A stretch of DNA of 64,000 nt from Streptomyces sp. Act143. Lineage in GTDB: Bacteria; Actinomycetota; Actinomycetes; Streptomycetales; Streptomycetaceae. The DNA is taken from the NCBI RefSeq assembly GCF_003143935.1, contig NZ_QFRX01000001.1:5395393-5459392 (forward strand). Reading direction: 5' to 3'. The position numbers and the translations under genes were made by a program. Shown here one piece after another: positions 16,951 through 25,849 of the stretch. The first letter of the stretch is position 1, and every line of letters begins with the position of its first letter. The notes below the pieces were generated by a model. That model was not told the DNA's origin, did not search any database, and saw nothing but the letters and a program-made list of their open reading frames with translations.

Positions 16951-17997
16951 ATGGCCGGGCACGGGACGGACGAGCATCCACACGGTGCTGACCGACTGTG
17001 CGAGGCCGGGGATCGCGTGTATTCCCGGGCCGTACGGCGGGGCCGGGTGCCGCGTGCCGACGCGGAGGCGGTGCCGTGCCTGCTGGAGCTGGCGCTGCTG
17101 CACCCCGACCCGGACGACATGGACTGGCTGGTCCCGACGTCCCCGCAGGAGGTCATGACCCGGCTGCTGCGCGGGGTCTACGACGAGGTCAGCGCGAGTC
17201 AACGACGGATGGGCTCGGCGGTGGCCGCGTTCGAGTGGTACGCCGGTCTGGGCGCGCACCTGTCGGTGGCGGGGACGGCGGCCGACCGTTCCGCGATCCG
17301 GGTCCTGGACGGTCTGTCCCGCATCCAGGCGGCGATGGACGAGGCGACGCAGGCGTGCACGACGGAGGTGCTGACGGTCCAGCCGGGCGGCATCCGCCCC
17401 GAGCACGAGCTGACGGAGGGCCTGCACCGGGCGCTCGCGCTCCGCGGCCGGGGTGTCCGCATGCGGGACCTGTACACCCACGTGGCCCGGCACGGCCAGG
17501 GCCTGCTCAACTACCTGGAGCTGATGGGCGACGCGGTCCAGGCCCGCACCCTCGACGAGGTGATCGACCGCCTGATCCTTTTCGACCGTACGGTGGCGTT
17601 CATCCCGGCGAACGCGGACCGCACGCTGGCGCTGGAGCTGCGCCACCCGGCGCTGGTGGGCTTCCTGGCGACGGTCTTCGAACGCCTGTGGCGCCTGGCG
17701 ATCCCGCTGACCGCCCCGCTCCCCGACACCGGCATCGAGGGCATCTCCAACCGGGAGCAGTCCATCGCGGCGCTGCTCGCGGAGGGCCACCAGGACGCGG
17801 TGATCGCGGAACGGCTGGGGATAAGCGTGCGTACGTGCCGGGCGCACATCGCGCGCCTGTCGGAGACCCTGGGCGCGGCGAGCCGCACGCAACTGGGCGT
17901 CCGCATCGCCCAGGTGGGCCTGGACGGCCCGCCCCGGCCCAGCGGCGGCGCCGCTTCCCTCACGATCCCTGATCAAGAATCCCGGAGCGTCCGATGA
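16951..17997 (+). CDS. LuxR-type HTH regulator, TrmB-like sensor (paralog 1)
   Basis: About 348 residues. N-terminal segment LCEAGDRVYSRAVRRGRV...PCLLELALLHPDPDD, a central phospholipase-D/TrmB-like domain (EVLTVQPGGIRPEHEL to ERLWRLA), and a C-terminal LuxR helix-turn-helix (ISNREQSIAALLAEGHQDAVIAERLGISVRTCRAHI). No receiver domain. It converges with paralog 2, overlapping by 38 nt at the 3' ends. ATG 16951 is preferred although its ribosome site is weak; the frame is open to 16807. One of three paralogs beside the DVGW peptide gene, so it may respond to or control that peptide (inference). Confidence 0.8.
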   Translation: MAGHGTDEHPHGADRLCEAGDRVYSRAVRRGRVPRADAEAVPCLLELALLHPDPDDMDWLVPTSPQEVMTRLLRGVYDEVSASQRRMGSAVAAFEWYAGLGAHLSVAGTAADRSAIRVLDGLSRIQAAMDEATQACTTEVLTVQPGGIRPEHELTEGLHRALALRGRGVRMRDLYTHVARHGQGLLNYLELMGDAVQARTLDEVIDRLILFDRTVAFIPANADRTLALELRHPALVGFLATVFERLWRLAIPLTAPLPDTGIEGISNREQSIAALLAEGHQDAVIAERLGISVRTCRAHIARLSETLGAASRTQLGVRIAQVGLDGPPRPSGGAASLTIPDQESRSVR

Positions 17998-18937
17998 GGT
18001 AGCCGAGCTGCGCCCGGCTCTCGCTGCCGAGGGTGGCGGCGAGCTTGGCGATGTGCTCACGGGCGGTGCGGATGTTGAGGCCGAGGCGGTCGGCGATGAC
18101 GGCGTCGGTGTGGCCTTCGATGAGGAGGGCGGCGATTGCGCGCTGGCGGGGGGTGACGCCGTTGAGGGTGGGCTGCTGGACCGCCTGGGGGTGCATGGGG
18201 GTGGCGAGGCGCCAGAGGCGGTCGAAGGTGGTGGCGAAGTAGTCGACCATCGCGGGGACGCGGATCTCGAGGGCGCGTGTGCGGTCCGTGCTGGCAGGGA
18301 TGAAGGCGACCGTTCGGTCGATGACGATGAGCCGGTCGGTGATCTCGTCGAGCGAACGTGCCTCGGCGTCCCCGCGCAGCCGCTCGTAGCGGGCGATCAC
18401 GGTGGGGGAATGGCGCAGGGTGTGCTGGTACAGAGCGCGGATCCGGCCGCCGCGGTCGAGCAGGGCCTGGTCCCGGTCCAGGGCGGCGGCCAGCCGGGTG
18501 GCGGCCGTGTTGCCGTTGTACGGCTGGATGGCGAGGAGCTCGACGGAGGCCTGGGCCATGGCCTCGGAGATGGCCTGGTTGATCTGGGCGAAGCCGGTGA
18601 GGGCGCTGATCGCCGACGGGTCGGTCACCGTCCGGGGCCCGTCGATCCGCATCAGCGGCTCGAACAGCTCCGCCAGTTCCTCCTCGCGCCGGCGCTCGTC
18701 CGCGATCCGCTTCTCCGAACTGCGCAGCAGCCGGTGGAGGGCGACAGCCGGGGCGACGGGCTCCAGCCGGTCGGGGTCCGCGACGGTGGGGTGCAGCAGC
18801 CCGGACTCCACCAGACAGGGCGCGCGTTCGGCGTCGCCGCCGCGCACGTGCCCCTCGCGCAGTGCCCGCTCGTACACCTCGGTTCCCGCGGCGCACAAAG
18901 TTCCCGCGATGTGCGCCGGATGCGGCGCCGCACTCAC
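17960..18937 (-). CDS. LuxR-type HTH regulator, TrmB-like sensor (paralog 2)
   Basis: 325 residues with the same plan as its neighbours: LCAAGTEVYERALREGHV...PCLVESGLLHP, a central domain with SVELLAIQPYNGNTAATRL and VAFIPASTDRTRALEIRVPAM, and the C-terminal helix-turn-helix (VTPRQRAIAALLIEGHTDAVIADRLGLNIRTAREHI). GTG start at 18937 overlaps the stop of paralog 3 (GTGA) with an AGGAGGA site upstream, so the two are cotranscribed and coupled. Substrate or signal unknown. Confidence 0.82.
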   Translation of the reverse strand: MSAAPHPAHIAGTLCAAGTEVYERALREGHVRGGDAERAPCLVESGLLHPTVADPDRLEPVAPAVALHRLLRSSEKRIADERRREEELAELFEPLMRIDGPRTVTDPSAISALTGFAQINQAISEAMAQASVELLAIQPYNGNTAATRLAAALDRDQALLDRGGRIRALYQHTLRHSPTVIARYERLRGDAEARSLDEITDRLIVIDRTVAFIPASTDRTRALEIRVPAMVDYFATTFDRLWRLATPMHPQAVQQPTLNGVTPRQRAIAALLIEGHTDAVIADRLGLNIRTAREHIAKLAATLGSESRAQLGYLIGRSGILDQGS

Positions 18938-19926
18938 TGCTCCGTCTCCTCCTGTTTGAGAATGCCGGACTCCGCGATGAGATAGCCGAGCTGAGCCCGG
19001 CTGCCGCTGCCGAGGGCAGCCGCCAGCTTGGCGATGTGGGCCCGGCAGGTGCGGACGTTCATGCCGAGCCGACGGGCGATGGCTTCGTCGACGTGGCCGT
19101 CGATGAGCAGCTTGGCGATGGTGCGCTGCACCCCGGAGATGCCCTCGGGCGTCGACTCGTAGGGCACCTCCTCCATGAGCGGGGTCGCCCGCTGCCACAG
19201 CTGCTCGAAGACCTTGATGAGGTACTGCACGAGGCCGGGGTGACGCAGCTCCAGGGCCACCTGCCGGTCGTCCTGCGCTGGGATGAACGCGACCGTCGTG
19301 TCACAGATGATGAGCCGCTCGATGAGTTCCTCGAGGGTACGGATCTCGACCTTGGCGCCGGCCATCTTGTCCATGTACGCAAAGGTGCTCTGACTGTGCC
19401 GGACGGTGTGCTGGTACAGGGTGCGCATGGCGATGCCGCGCTCGATCAGCGGCTTGCTGCGCTTGAGAGCCTGGCTCAGGATGTGCTCCGGCCGGCTGCC
19501 GCCGGGCTGCACGGTGAGGACCTCGGTGCGCGCTTCGGCGATCGCCACGTCGAGGGCGGAGTGGATGCGGTCGATACCCTCCAGGACCGTGATGGCGTGG
19601 GTGGTCGCGGGCTTCTGGGCGCTGATCGCGAGGAACGGCTGGAAGGTGTCGGTGAGGTTGAGGGTCAGCCGCCGACGGTCCTGGATCTCCCGTTCGAGCG
19701 GCTGGAGTTGCTGCGCGAGCACGACGGAGGGCGGCACGGGGCGTAGCCAGCCGGGGTCGTCCGGATCCGGGTGAAGCAGTGCGAATTCGAGCAGACAGGG
19801 CGCCGGTTCCACCTCCCCGCGAGAGATGCGTCCGGAGCTGAGTGCGCTTGCGTAGAGGCGCGATCCTTCGGGGCATAGGTCAGTGATGCCGTGAGGATGT
19901 GTCGGTTTTGTGCGGTTTATTGGCAA
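18934..19926 (-). CDS. LuxR-type HTH regulator, TrmB-like sensor (paralog 3)
   Basis: 330 residues. LCPEGSRLYASALSSGRISRGEVEPAPCLLEFALLHPDPDD at the N-terminus, a central domain with TEVLTVQPGGSRPEHILSQAL and TVAFIPAQDDRQVALELRHP, and a C-terminal helix-turn-helix (ISGVQRTIAKLLIDGHVDEAIARRLGMNVRTCRAHI). The only reasonable start is the TTG at 19924-19926, with GGTGGAG just upstream. Divergent from the DVGW peptide gene across a 130-bp intergenic region, the classical position for a regulator of that gene. First gene of a two-gene regulator operon. Confidence 0.8.
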   Translation of the reverse strand: MPINRTKPTHPHGITDLCPEGSRLYASALSSGRISRGEVEPAPCLLEFALLHPDPDDPGWLRPVPPSVVLAQQLQPLEREIQDRRRLTLNLTDTFQPFLAISAQKPATTHAITVLEGIDRIHSALDVAIAEARTEVLTVQPGGSRPEHILSQALKRSKPLIERGIAMRTLYQHTVRHSQSTFAYMDKMAGAKVEIRTLEELIERLIICDTTVAFIPAQDDRQVALELRHPGLVQYLIKVFEQLWQRATPLMEEVPYESTPEGISGVQRTIAKLLIDGHVDEAIARRLGMNVRTCRAHIAKLAAALGSGSRAQLGYLIAESGILKQEETEQ

Positions 19927-20056
19927 ATCTCCACCCCCCAGGGTCCTGAACGTGCAGGAACATGATGCATCTCTTGTGTGGCATTGACGTGCCTGAATGA
20001 GCCATCGTCTTGTTTCGCGGGGGAGAGGAAGCCATCAAGTGAGGACGAAGCCGACC

Positions 20057-20278
20057 ATGAATAAGAGAATGCTTCGCTCGGTGCTTGCCGCTGCCGTCGT
20101 TGCTCTGACGCTGGCCCTGGGTACGGCCGGTCCTCTCGGCGACGTCGGATGGAGTGCCGACAACAGCGCGGCGGCACAGTCGCCGGGTGACGTCGGTTGG
20201 GACATCCGGGCCTCCTCCGCGGACGTCGGCTGGAAGATCGCGGCGGGTGCCGACAGCACCCAGGACGTGGGCTGGTAG
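20057..20278 (+). CDS. Small secreted peptide with four DVGW motifs
   Basis: 73 residues. A basic start (MNKRMLR) and hydrophobic core (about 9-22) form an export signal. The remainder, about 45 residues, carries DVGW four times (residues 29-32, 45-48, 56-59 and at the very C-terminus 70-73), separated by Ala/Ser/Asp-rich linkers of 7-12 residues. There are no cysteines. An in-frame GTG at 20039 with a good AGAGGA site could give six more residues. It is divergent from a LuxR-type regulator and followed 8 nt later by a Rieske-like gene. I recognise no characterised family; a processed signal, surface peptide or substrate of the downstream protein are all possible. Confidence 0.75.
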   Translation: MNKRMLRSVLAAAVVALTLALGTAGPLGDVGWSADNSAAAQSPGDVGWDIRASSADVGWKIAAGADSTQDVGW

Positions 20279-20286
20279 GCGAAAAC

Positions 20287-20622
20287 ATGACCACGCCACC
20301 CGACGACCGCTCCTTCCGTCGCGAAATGGCCACGGCCTATCGCTCCGGATGGCACTTCATCGACCTGGTCACCGCGATCCCCCACTCCGGTGACTCGTTG
20401 ATGGTGACCGTCTTCGGCGAGCCGGTCGTCGTCACCCGCGACGACGACGAGGACGTGCGGGCGTACCGGTGTCTGCGGCGGCCTCGGGGGGCGCCGCAGC
20501 CTGTGCGGTGTGCCATTCGGTACGGAATGATCTTTGTGAACCTCGACCAACGAGACCATCGGCTGGTGGAACCGGAATCCCCCACCCCACGGACCATCTC
20601 AGCCACCCCCCGCAGTGCCTGA
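20287..20622 (+). CDS. Rieske-fold-like small protein lacking cluster histidines
   Basis: 111 residues. HSGDSLMVTVFGEPVVVTRD...VRAYRCLRRPRG followed by RCAIRYGMIFVNLD has the spacing of the N-terminal Rieske domain of ring-hydroxylating oxygenases (CxHRG ... CxxHGW, then a GxIFVNLD-like strand). Both cysteines are kept, but both ligand histidines are arginines (C-L-R and C-A-I-R). A [2Fe-2S] cluster is therefore unlikely. It starts 8 nt after the DVGW peptide gene and must be cotranscribed; a strong hairpin follows. Function unknown; the fold call is inferred from pattern only. Confidence 0.6.
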   Translation: MTTPPDDRSFRREMATAYRSGWHFIDLVTAIPHSGDSLMVTVFGEPVVVTRDDDEDVRAYRCLRRPRGAPQPVRCAIRYGMIFVNLDQRDHRLVEPESPTPRTISATPRSA

Positions 20623-20665
20623 CGCGATTCCCCCGTCGTAACAGATCGCTCAGGCGCTTCCCCCC

Positions 20666-20706
20666 GCAGCGGCGTCACCGTGACCTGAACACGGTGACGC
20701 CGCTGC
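20666..20706. terminator. Bidirectional terminator hairpin
   Basis: GCAGCGGCGTCACCGTG and CACGGTGACGCCGCTGC form a perfect 17-bp stem with a 7-nt loop between the convergent peptide/Rieske operon and the PPOX gene. Confidence 0.85.
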
Positions 20707-20785
20707 AGTTTCCGGTGACATTTCCGGGTATCCGCCCTTTCAAGTCATGGCCGGAAATCGTCAGCGGCCGCGAAGGCGGGCGCGC

Positions 20786-21199
20786 TCAGCCGCGTCCCAG
20801 TGCTCTCGTCAGCTCGATCTCGATCACCACCCGGGACGGATTCGGCGACGGCGTGCGCTCATAGCGCTCCGCGTACCGCCGCTCCGCCTCCGCGACCCGC
20901 TCGGGGTCCGTGCGGACGTAGGCCCGGCCCTCCAGCGTGGCCCATCGCCGGCCCGCCACCTGGCACACCGCCACCCGGGCCCCCTCCGGCCCGGCCGCCC
21001 GTACATGGCCGGCCTTCGCGCTCGCCTTGTTCGTGATCACCCGGGCCAGCCGCGCCTCGGGATCGTAGGTCACTCCGACCGGCACCACATGCGGGCTGCC
21101 GTCCGGGCGCAGGGTCGTCAGGGTGCACAGGTGCCGTTCCCGCCAGAAGCTGAGGTAGAGCGGGTCCGGTGCGCCGGGGTCCTGGGTGTACGTCGCCAT
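20786..21199 (-). CDS. PPOX-fold F420/FMN-dependent oxidoreductase family protein
   Basis: 137 residues, a split-barrel flavin-binding protein. FWRERHLCTLTTLRPDGSPHVVPVGVTYDPEARLARVITN and VAVCQVAGRRWATLEGRAYV are typical of the pyridoxamine-5'-phosphate-oxidase-like superfamily; in actinobacteria many such proteins use F420. Substrate unknown. It is divergent from clpB across about 140 bp that contain the clpB HAIR operator. Confidence 0.85.
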   Translation of the reverse strand: MATYTQDPGAPDPLYLSFWRERHLCTLTTLRPDGSPHVVPVGVTYDPEARLARVITNKASAKAGHVRAAGPEGARVAVCQVAGRRWATLEGRAYVRTDPERVAEAERRYAERYERTPSPNPSRVVIEIELTRALGRG

Positions 21200-21257
21200 G
21201 CCTGGAAGGTAGCCCCTTCAAGGTTTCCGGAAGCTCCTGAAGCCTCCCGCCAGCCAT

Positions 21258-21278
21258 CTTGAGTGGAATAGACTCAAC
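21258..21278. promoter_or_regulatory. HAIR operator (HspR site) of clpB
   Basis: CTTGAGT-GGAATAG-ACTCAAC matches the HAIR consensus except for the last base, about 60 nt before the clpB start. It places clpB in the HspR regulon together with dnaK. Confidence 0.93.
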
Positions 21279-21338
21279 TTTGTGTACGTTGGATGAGTCA
21301 GTCCAGGGAGAGCCGACACCGAGGAGGAGTACGCGAAC

Positions 21339-23936
21339 GTGGACGCCGAGCTGACCAACCGGAGCCGGGACGCGATCAACGCGGCCGAGAAGCGCGCCGC
21401 CGCCGAGGGACACCCGGACCTCACCCCCGCACACCTGCTGCTGGCTCTGCTCCAGGGACAGGACAACGAGAACATCGTCGACCTGCTGGCCGCCGTCGAG
21501 GCCGACCTCGCCGCCGTCCGCGCCGGCGCGGAGAAGATCCTCGCCGGACTGCCCAGCGTGACCGGCTCCACCGTCGCGCCCCCGCAGCCCAACCGCGAGC
21601 TGCTCGCCGTCGTCAACGACGCCGCCACCCGCGCCAGGGACCTCGGGGACGAGTACCTCTCCACCGAGCACCTGCTCATGGGCATCGCCGCCAAGGGCGG
21701 CCAGGCCGGGGACGTACTCTCCTCCCAGGGCGCCGACGCCAGGAAGTTGCAGGACGCCTTTCAGAAGGCGAGGGGAGGAAGAAGGGTGACCACCGCCGAC
21801 CCCGAGGGCTCCTACAAGGCCCTGGAGAAGTTCGGTACCGACTTCACCGCCGCCGCGCGCGAGGGGAAGCTCGACCCCGTCATCGGACGGGACCAGGAGA
21901 TCCGGCGGGTGGTGCAGGTGCTCTCCCGCCGCACCAAGAACAACCCGGTCCTCATCGGTGAGCCCGGCGTCGGCAAGACCGCCGTCGTCGAGGGCCTCGC
22001 CCAGCGGATCGTGAAGGGGGACGTGCCGGAGTCGCTGAAGAACAAGCGGCTCGTCGCCCTGGATCTGGGGGCCATGGTCGCCGGGGCCAAGTACCGCGGC
22101 GAGTTCGAGGAGCGGCTGAAGACCGTGCTCGCCGAGATCAAGGACTCCGACGGGCAGATCATCACCTTCATCGACGAGCTGCACACCGTCGTGGGGGCCG
22201 GCGCGGGCGGGGATTCCGCCATGGACGCCGGGAACATGCTCAAGCCCATGCTCGCCCGCGGTGAGCTGCGCATGGTCGGCGCGACGACCCTCGACGAGTA
22301 CCGCGAGCGGATCGAGAAGGACCCGGCGCTGGAGCGCCGCTTCCAGCAGGTGCTCGTCGCCGAGCCGACCGTCGAGGACACCATCGCCATCCTGCGTGGA
22401 CTCAAGGGCCGTTACGAGGCCCACCACAAGGTCCAGATCGCCGACAGCGCGCTGGTCGCCGCCGCCACCCTCTCCGACCGCTACATCACCTCCCGCTTCC
22501 TGCCCGACAAGGCCATCGACCTCGTCGACGAGTCCGCCTCCCGGCTCCGCATGGAGATCGACTCCTCGCCCGTCGAGATCGACGAACTCCAGCGCTCCGT
22601 CGACCGGTTGAAGATGGAGGAGCTGGCCCTGGAGAAGGAGACCGACCCGGCCTCCCGTGAACGCCTGGAGAAGCTGCGCCGCGACCTCGCCGACAAGGAG
22701 GAGGAGCTGCGCGGCCTCACCGCCCGCTGGGAGAAGGAGAAGCAGTCCCTCAACCGCGTCGGTGAACTGAAGGAGAAGCTCGACGACTTGCGCGGCCAGG
22801 CCGAACGGGCCCAGCGCGACGGCGACTTCGACACCGCCAGCAAGCTGCTGTACGGCGAGATCCCCACCCTGGAACGGGACTTGGAGGAAGCCTCCGAGGC
22901 CGAGGAGGAGGCCGCCAAGGACACCATGGTCAAGGAGGAGGTCGGCTCCGACGACATCGCCGACGTCGTCGCCGCCTGGACCGGCATCCCGGCCGGACGC
23001 CTCCTGGAGGGCGAGACCCAGAAACTCCTGCGCATGGAGGAGGAGTTGGGCAAGCGGCTGATCGGCCAGCAGGAGGCCGTGCAGGCCGTCTCGGACGCCG
23101 TCCGCCGCACCCGCGCGGGCATCGCCGACCCCGACCGCCCCACCGGCTCCTTCCTCTTCCTCGGCCCCACGGGCGTCGGCAAGACCGAACTCGCCAAGGC
23201 CCTCGCCGACTTCCTCTTCGACGACGAGCGGGCCATGGTCCGCATCGACATGTCGGAGTACGGCGAGAAGCACAGCGTCGCCCGCCTGGTCGGCGCGCCC
23301 CCCGGCTACGTCGGCTACGAGGAGGGCGGCCAGCTGACCGAGGCCGTCCGCCGCCGCCCGTACTCCGTGGTCCTCCTCGACGAGGTGGAGAAGGCGCACC
23401 CGGAGGTCTTCGACGTCCTGCTCCAGGTCCTGGACGACGGGCGCCTCACCGACGGCCAGGGCCGCACGGTCGACTTCCGCAACGCGATCCTGGTCCTCAC
23501 CTCCAACCTGGGCAGCCAGTTCCTGGTGGACCCGCTCACCACCGAGCAGGAGAAGAAGGAACAGGTCCTGGAGGTGGTCCGTACCGCCTTCAAGCCGGAG
23601 TTCCTCAACCGCCTCGACGACCTGGTCGTCTTCTCGGCCCTGTCCAAGGAAGAGCTCGGCCGTATCGCCCGCCTCCAGATCGACCGCCTGGCCAAGCGCC
23701 TCGCGGAACGCCGCCTCACCCTGGAGGTCACCGACGAGGCCCTGGCCTGGCTCGCCGACGAGGGCAACGACCCGGCCTACGGTGCCCGCCCCCTGCGCCG
23801 CCTCGTCCAGACGGCCATCGGCGACCGCCTCGCCAAGGAGATCCTCGCGGGCGAGGTCAAGGACGGCGACACGGTCCGCGTGGACGCCTTCGGCGACGGC
23901 CTGATCGTGGGACCGGCGACGGGCAAGACGCTCTGA
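21339..23936 (+). CDS. clpB: ClpB disaggregase (Hsp100)
   Basis: 865 residues, the usual length. N-terminal Clp repeat domain (to ~145), first AAA+ module with Walker A GEPGVGKT (~208) and FIDELHTVVGAG, the coiled-coil middle domain (~410-520), and second AAA+ module with Walker A GPTGVGKT (~610) and VVLLDEVEKAHPEVFDV. ClpB extracts polypeptides from aggregates with the DnaK system; no ClpP-binding loop is expected in this family. GTG start with GAGGAGG site. Repressed by HspR through the upstream HAIR. Confidence 0.97.
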   Translation: MDAELTNRSRDAINAAEKRAAAEGHPDLTPAHLLLALLQGQDNENIVDLLAAVEADLAAVRAGAEKILAGLPSVTGSTVAPPQPNRELLAVVNDAATRARDLGDEYLSTEHLLMGIAAKGGQAGDVLSSQGADARKLQDAFQKARGGRRVTTADPEGSYKALEKFGTDFTAAAREGKLDPVIGRDQEIRRVVQVLSRRTKNNPVLIGEPGVGKTAVVEGLAQRIVKGDVPESLKNKRLVALDLGAMVAGAKYRGEFEERLKTVLAEIKDSDGQIITFIDELHTVVGAGAGGDSAMDAGNMLKPMLARGELRMVGATTLDEYRERIEKDPALERRFQQVLVAEPTVEDTIAILRGLKGRYEAHHKVQIADSALVAAATLSDRYITSRFLPDKAIDLVDESASRLRMEIDSSPVEIDELQRSVDRLKMEELALEKETDPASRERLEKLRRDLADKEEELRGLTARWEKEKQSLNRVGELKEKLDDLRGQAERAQRDGDFDTASKLLYGEIPTLERDLEEASEAEEEAAKDTMVKEEVGSDDIADVVAAWTGIPAGRLLEGETQKLLRMEEELGKRLIGQQEAVQAVSDAVRRTRAGIADPDRPTGSFLFLGPTGVGKTELAKALADFLFDDERAMVRIDMSEYGEKHSVARLVGAPPGYVGYEEGGQLTEAVRRRPYSVVLLDEVEKAHPEVFDVLLQVLDDGRLTDGQGRTVDFRNAILVLTSNLGSQFLVDPLTTEQEKKEQVLEVVRTAFKPEFLNRLDDLVVFSALSKEELGRIARLQIDRLAKRLAERRLTLEVTDEALAWLADEGNDPAYGARPLRRLVQTAIGDRLAKEILAGEVKDGDTVRVDAFGDGLIVGPATGKTL

Positions 23937-23970
23937 CCCCGGGTACCCGGACCCCCGGCGACCAGATCGA

Positions 23971-23987
23971 GTCAGCCCACGGCTGAC
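23971..23987 (+). terminator. Hairpin after clpB
   Basis: GTCAGC-CCACG-GCTGAC, a 6-bp stem 35 nt past the clpB stop; a second palindrome, CCGGGTACCCGG, lies at about 23939-23950. Either could end clpB transcription, but no T-run is present. Confidence 0.35.
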
Positions 23988-24062
23988 AGGCCCCGCCGGG
24001 GGTTGCCACCCCCCTCCCCGCATGGGGGAGGATGGCGGAATCCGTACGAAGGGAAAATCACG

Positions 24063-24608
<546 letters not shown>

Positions 24609-24620
24609 GACGTCTCTGCT

Positions 24621-25817
24621 CTACAGCGGCGTGTTCGCGATCACGACGAGATACGCCCCGTAGCCGAACGAGAGCCCGGCCAGGGCACCGGTCACCACGA
24701 CCGCGTGCCAGGGCCGGGCTCTCGCCGTGCGGACCAGGGCCCGGGCGAGCGGCAGCAGCAGCGGGAACGCCGGGAGCAGGAAGCGCGGCTTGGACTCGAA
24801 GAAGCCCGAGCCGCCGAGGGTGATGAGGAGCAGGACGCCGGCGTAGACGGCCAGGGGGAGCGGGGGGCGGTCCAGGAGGAGCAGGGCGTAGAGGAGGACC
24901 GCCGCGGCGACGATCAGCATCGTCACCGGGAAGACCAGGCGGTCGCCCTGGAGGATCAGATGGCGGGCGAAGCGCAGCGAGCCGCGGCCGAAGTCGAAGC
25001 TGGAGCCCCACCCGCGCTGCACCGCGAAGTAGCCGCCCAGCGGGTCACCCTTGCGGAGGCCGACCCACAGGACGTACGCCGACCAGCCGAGCGGTGCGAG
25101 CGCCGCGCCCGTCCACAGCCTGTGGGTAACTTTTCCGCGCCGTCGCCCCGCCTCGCAGGCCGCCGCCGCCAGGACCGCCGCCGCCACCGCGAGACCGTTC
25201 GGCCGGGACAGACCGGCCAGCGCGGCCAGCGTGCCCGCCCACAGCCAGCGGCCGGTGAGCACGGCGTACAGCGACCAGGCGGCGAAGGCGGTCAGGACCG
25301 GTTCCGTGTACGCCATCGACAGCACGACCGAGTGCGGCAGCAGGGCCCACAGCAGCACCAGGGCGGCGCCCACCGCGCGGCCGTGCAGCCGGGTGCCGAC
25401 CGCGTGGATGCCGCAGGCCGCCGCCGCGGCGGCCGTCCAGGAGACCAGCAGGCCCGCCGCGCCGCCGCCCAGCGGGCTGACCGCGGTCACGGCGCGCACC
25501 AGCGCCGGGTAGAGCGGGAAGAAGGCGAGGTCGCTGTAGACGACGCCGGGGCGGATGTGGAGGGTGTGGCCGTAGCCGTGCGCGGCGATGCCCAGGTACC
25601 AGCGGGAGTCCCAGGACCGGCCGAGCAGGGTGAGCGGGTGGTGGCCGGTGGCCCAGGCGGTCGCGGCGAGCACGGCCAGACCGGTGAGCCGGGCGGCGGC
25701 GAACAGGCCGAGCGCCACCACCAAGGGGTGGGGCGGCGCGGCGCGTGCGGCGGGGCCGGGCTGTGCGACGGGGGGCGGCGCGAGCGTGCTGGCATGGGTC
25801 ACATCAGCACATTGCAT
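24621..25817 (-). CDS. Membrane mannosyltransferase-like protein (PIG-V/GT-C type)
   Basis: 398 residues with about ten membrane segments. The first extracellular loop carries SWDSRWYLGIAAHGYG, with the acidic pair typical of GT-C polyprenol-sugar-dependent transferases, and VVYSDLAFFPLYP as in PIG-V-like actinobacterial proteins. ALAGLSRPNGLAVA is a second family hallmark. It likely moves a mannose or similar sugar from a polyprenyl carrier outside the cell; the acceptor is unknown. It is convergent with the YbjN gene, with a 12-nt gap. Confidence 0.75.
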   Translation of the reverse strand: MQCADVTHASTLAPPPVAQPGPAARAAPPHPLVVALGLFAAARLTGLAVLAATAWATGHHPLTLLGRSWDSRWYLGIAAHGYGHTLHIRPGVVYSDLAFFPLYPALVRAVTAVSPLGGGAAGLLVSWTAAAAAACGIHAVGTRLHGRAVGAALVLLWALLPHSVVLSMAYTEPVLTAFAAWSLYAVLTGRWLWAGTLAALAGLSRPNGLAVAAAVLAAAACEAGRRRGKVTHRLWTGAALAPLGWSAYVLWVGLRKGDPLGGYFAVQRGWGSSFDFGRGSLRFARHLILQGDRLVFPVTMLIVAAAVLLYALLLLDRPPLPLAVYAGVLLLITLGGSGFFESKPRFLLPAFPLLLPLARALVRTARARPWHAVVVTGALAGLSFGYGAYLVVIANTPL

Positions 25818-25849
25818 AAGAAGTCAGGCATAAGCGAGCATCATGCGCC

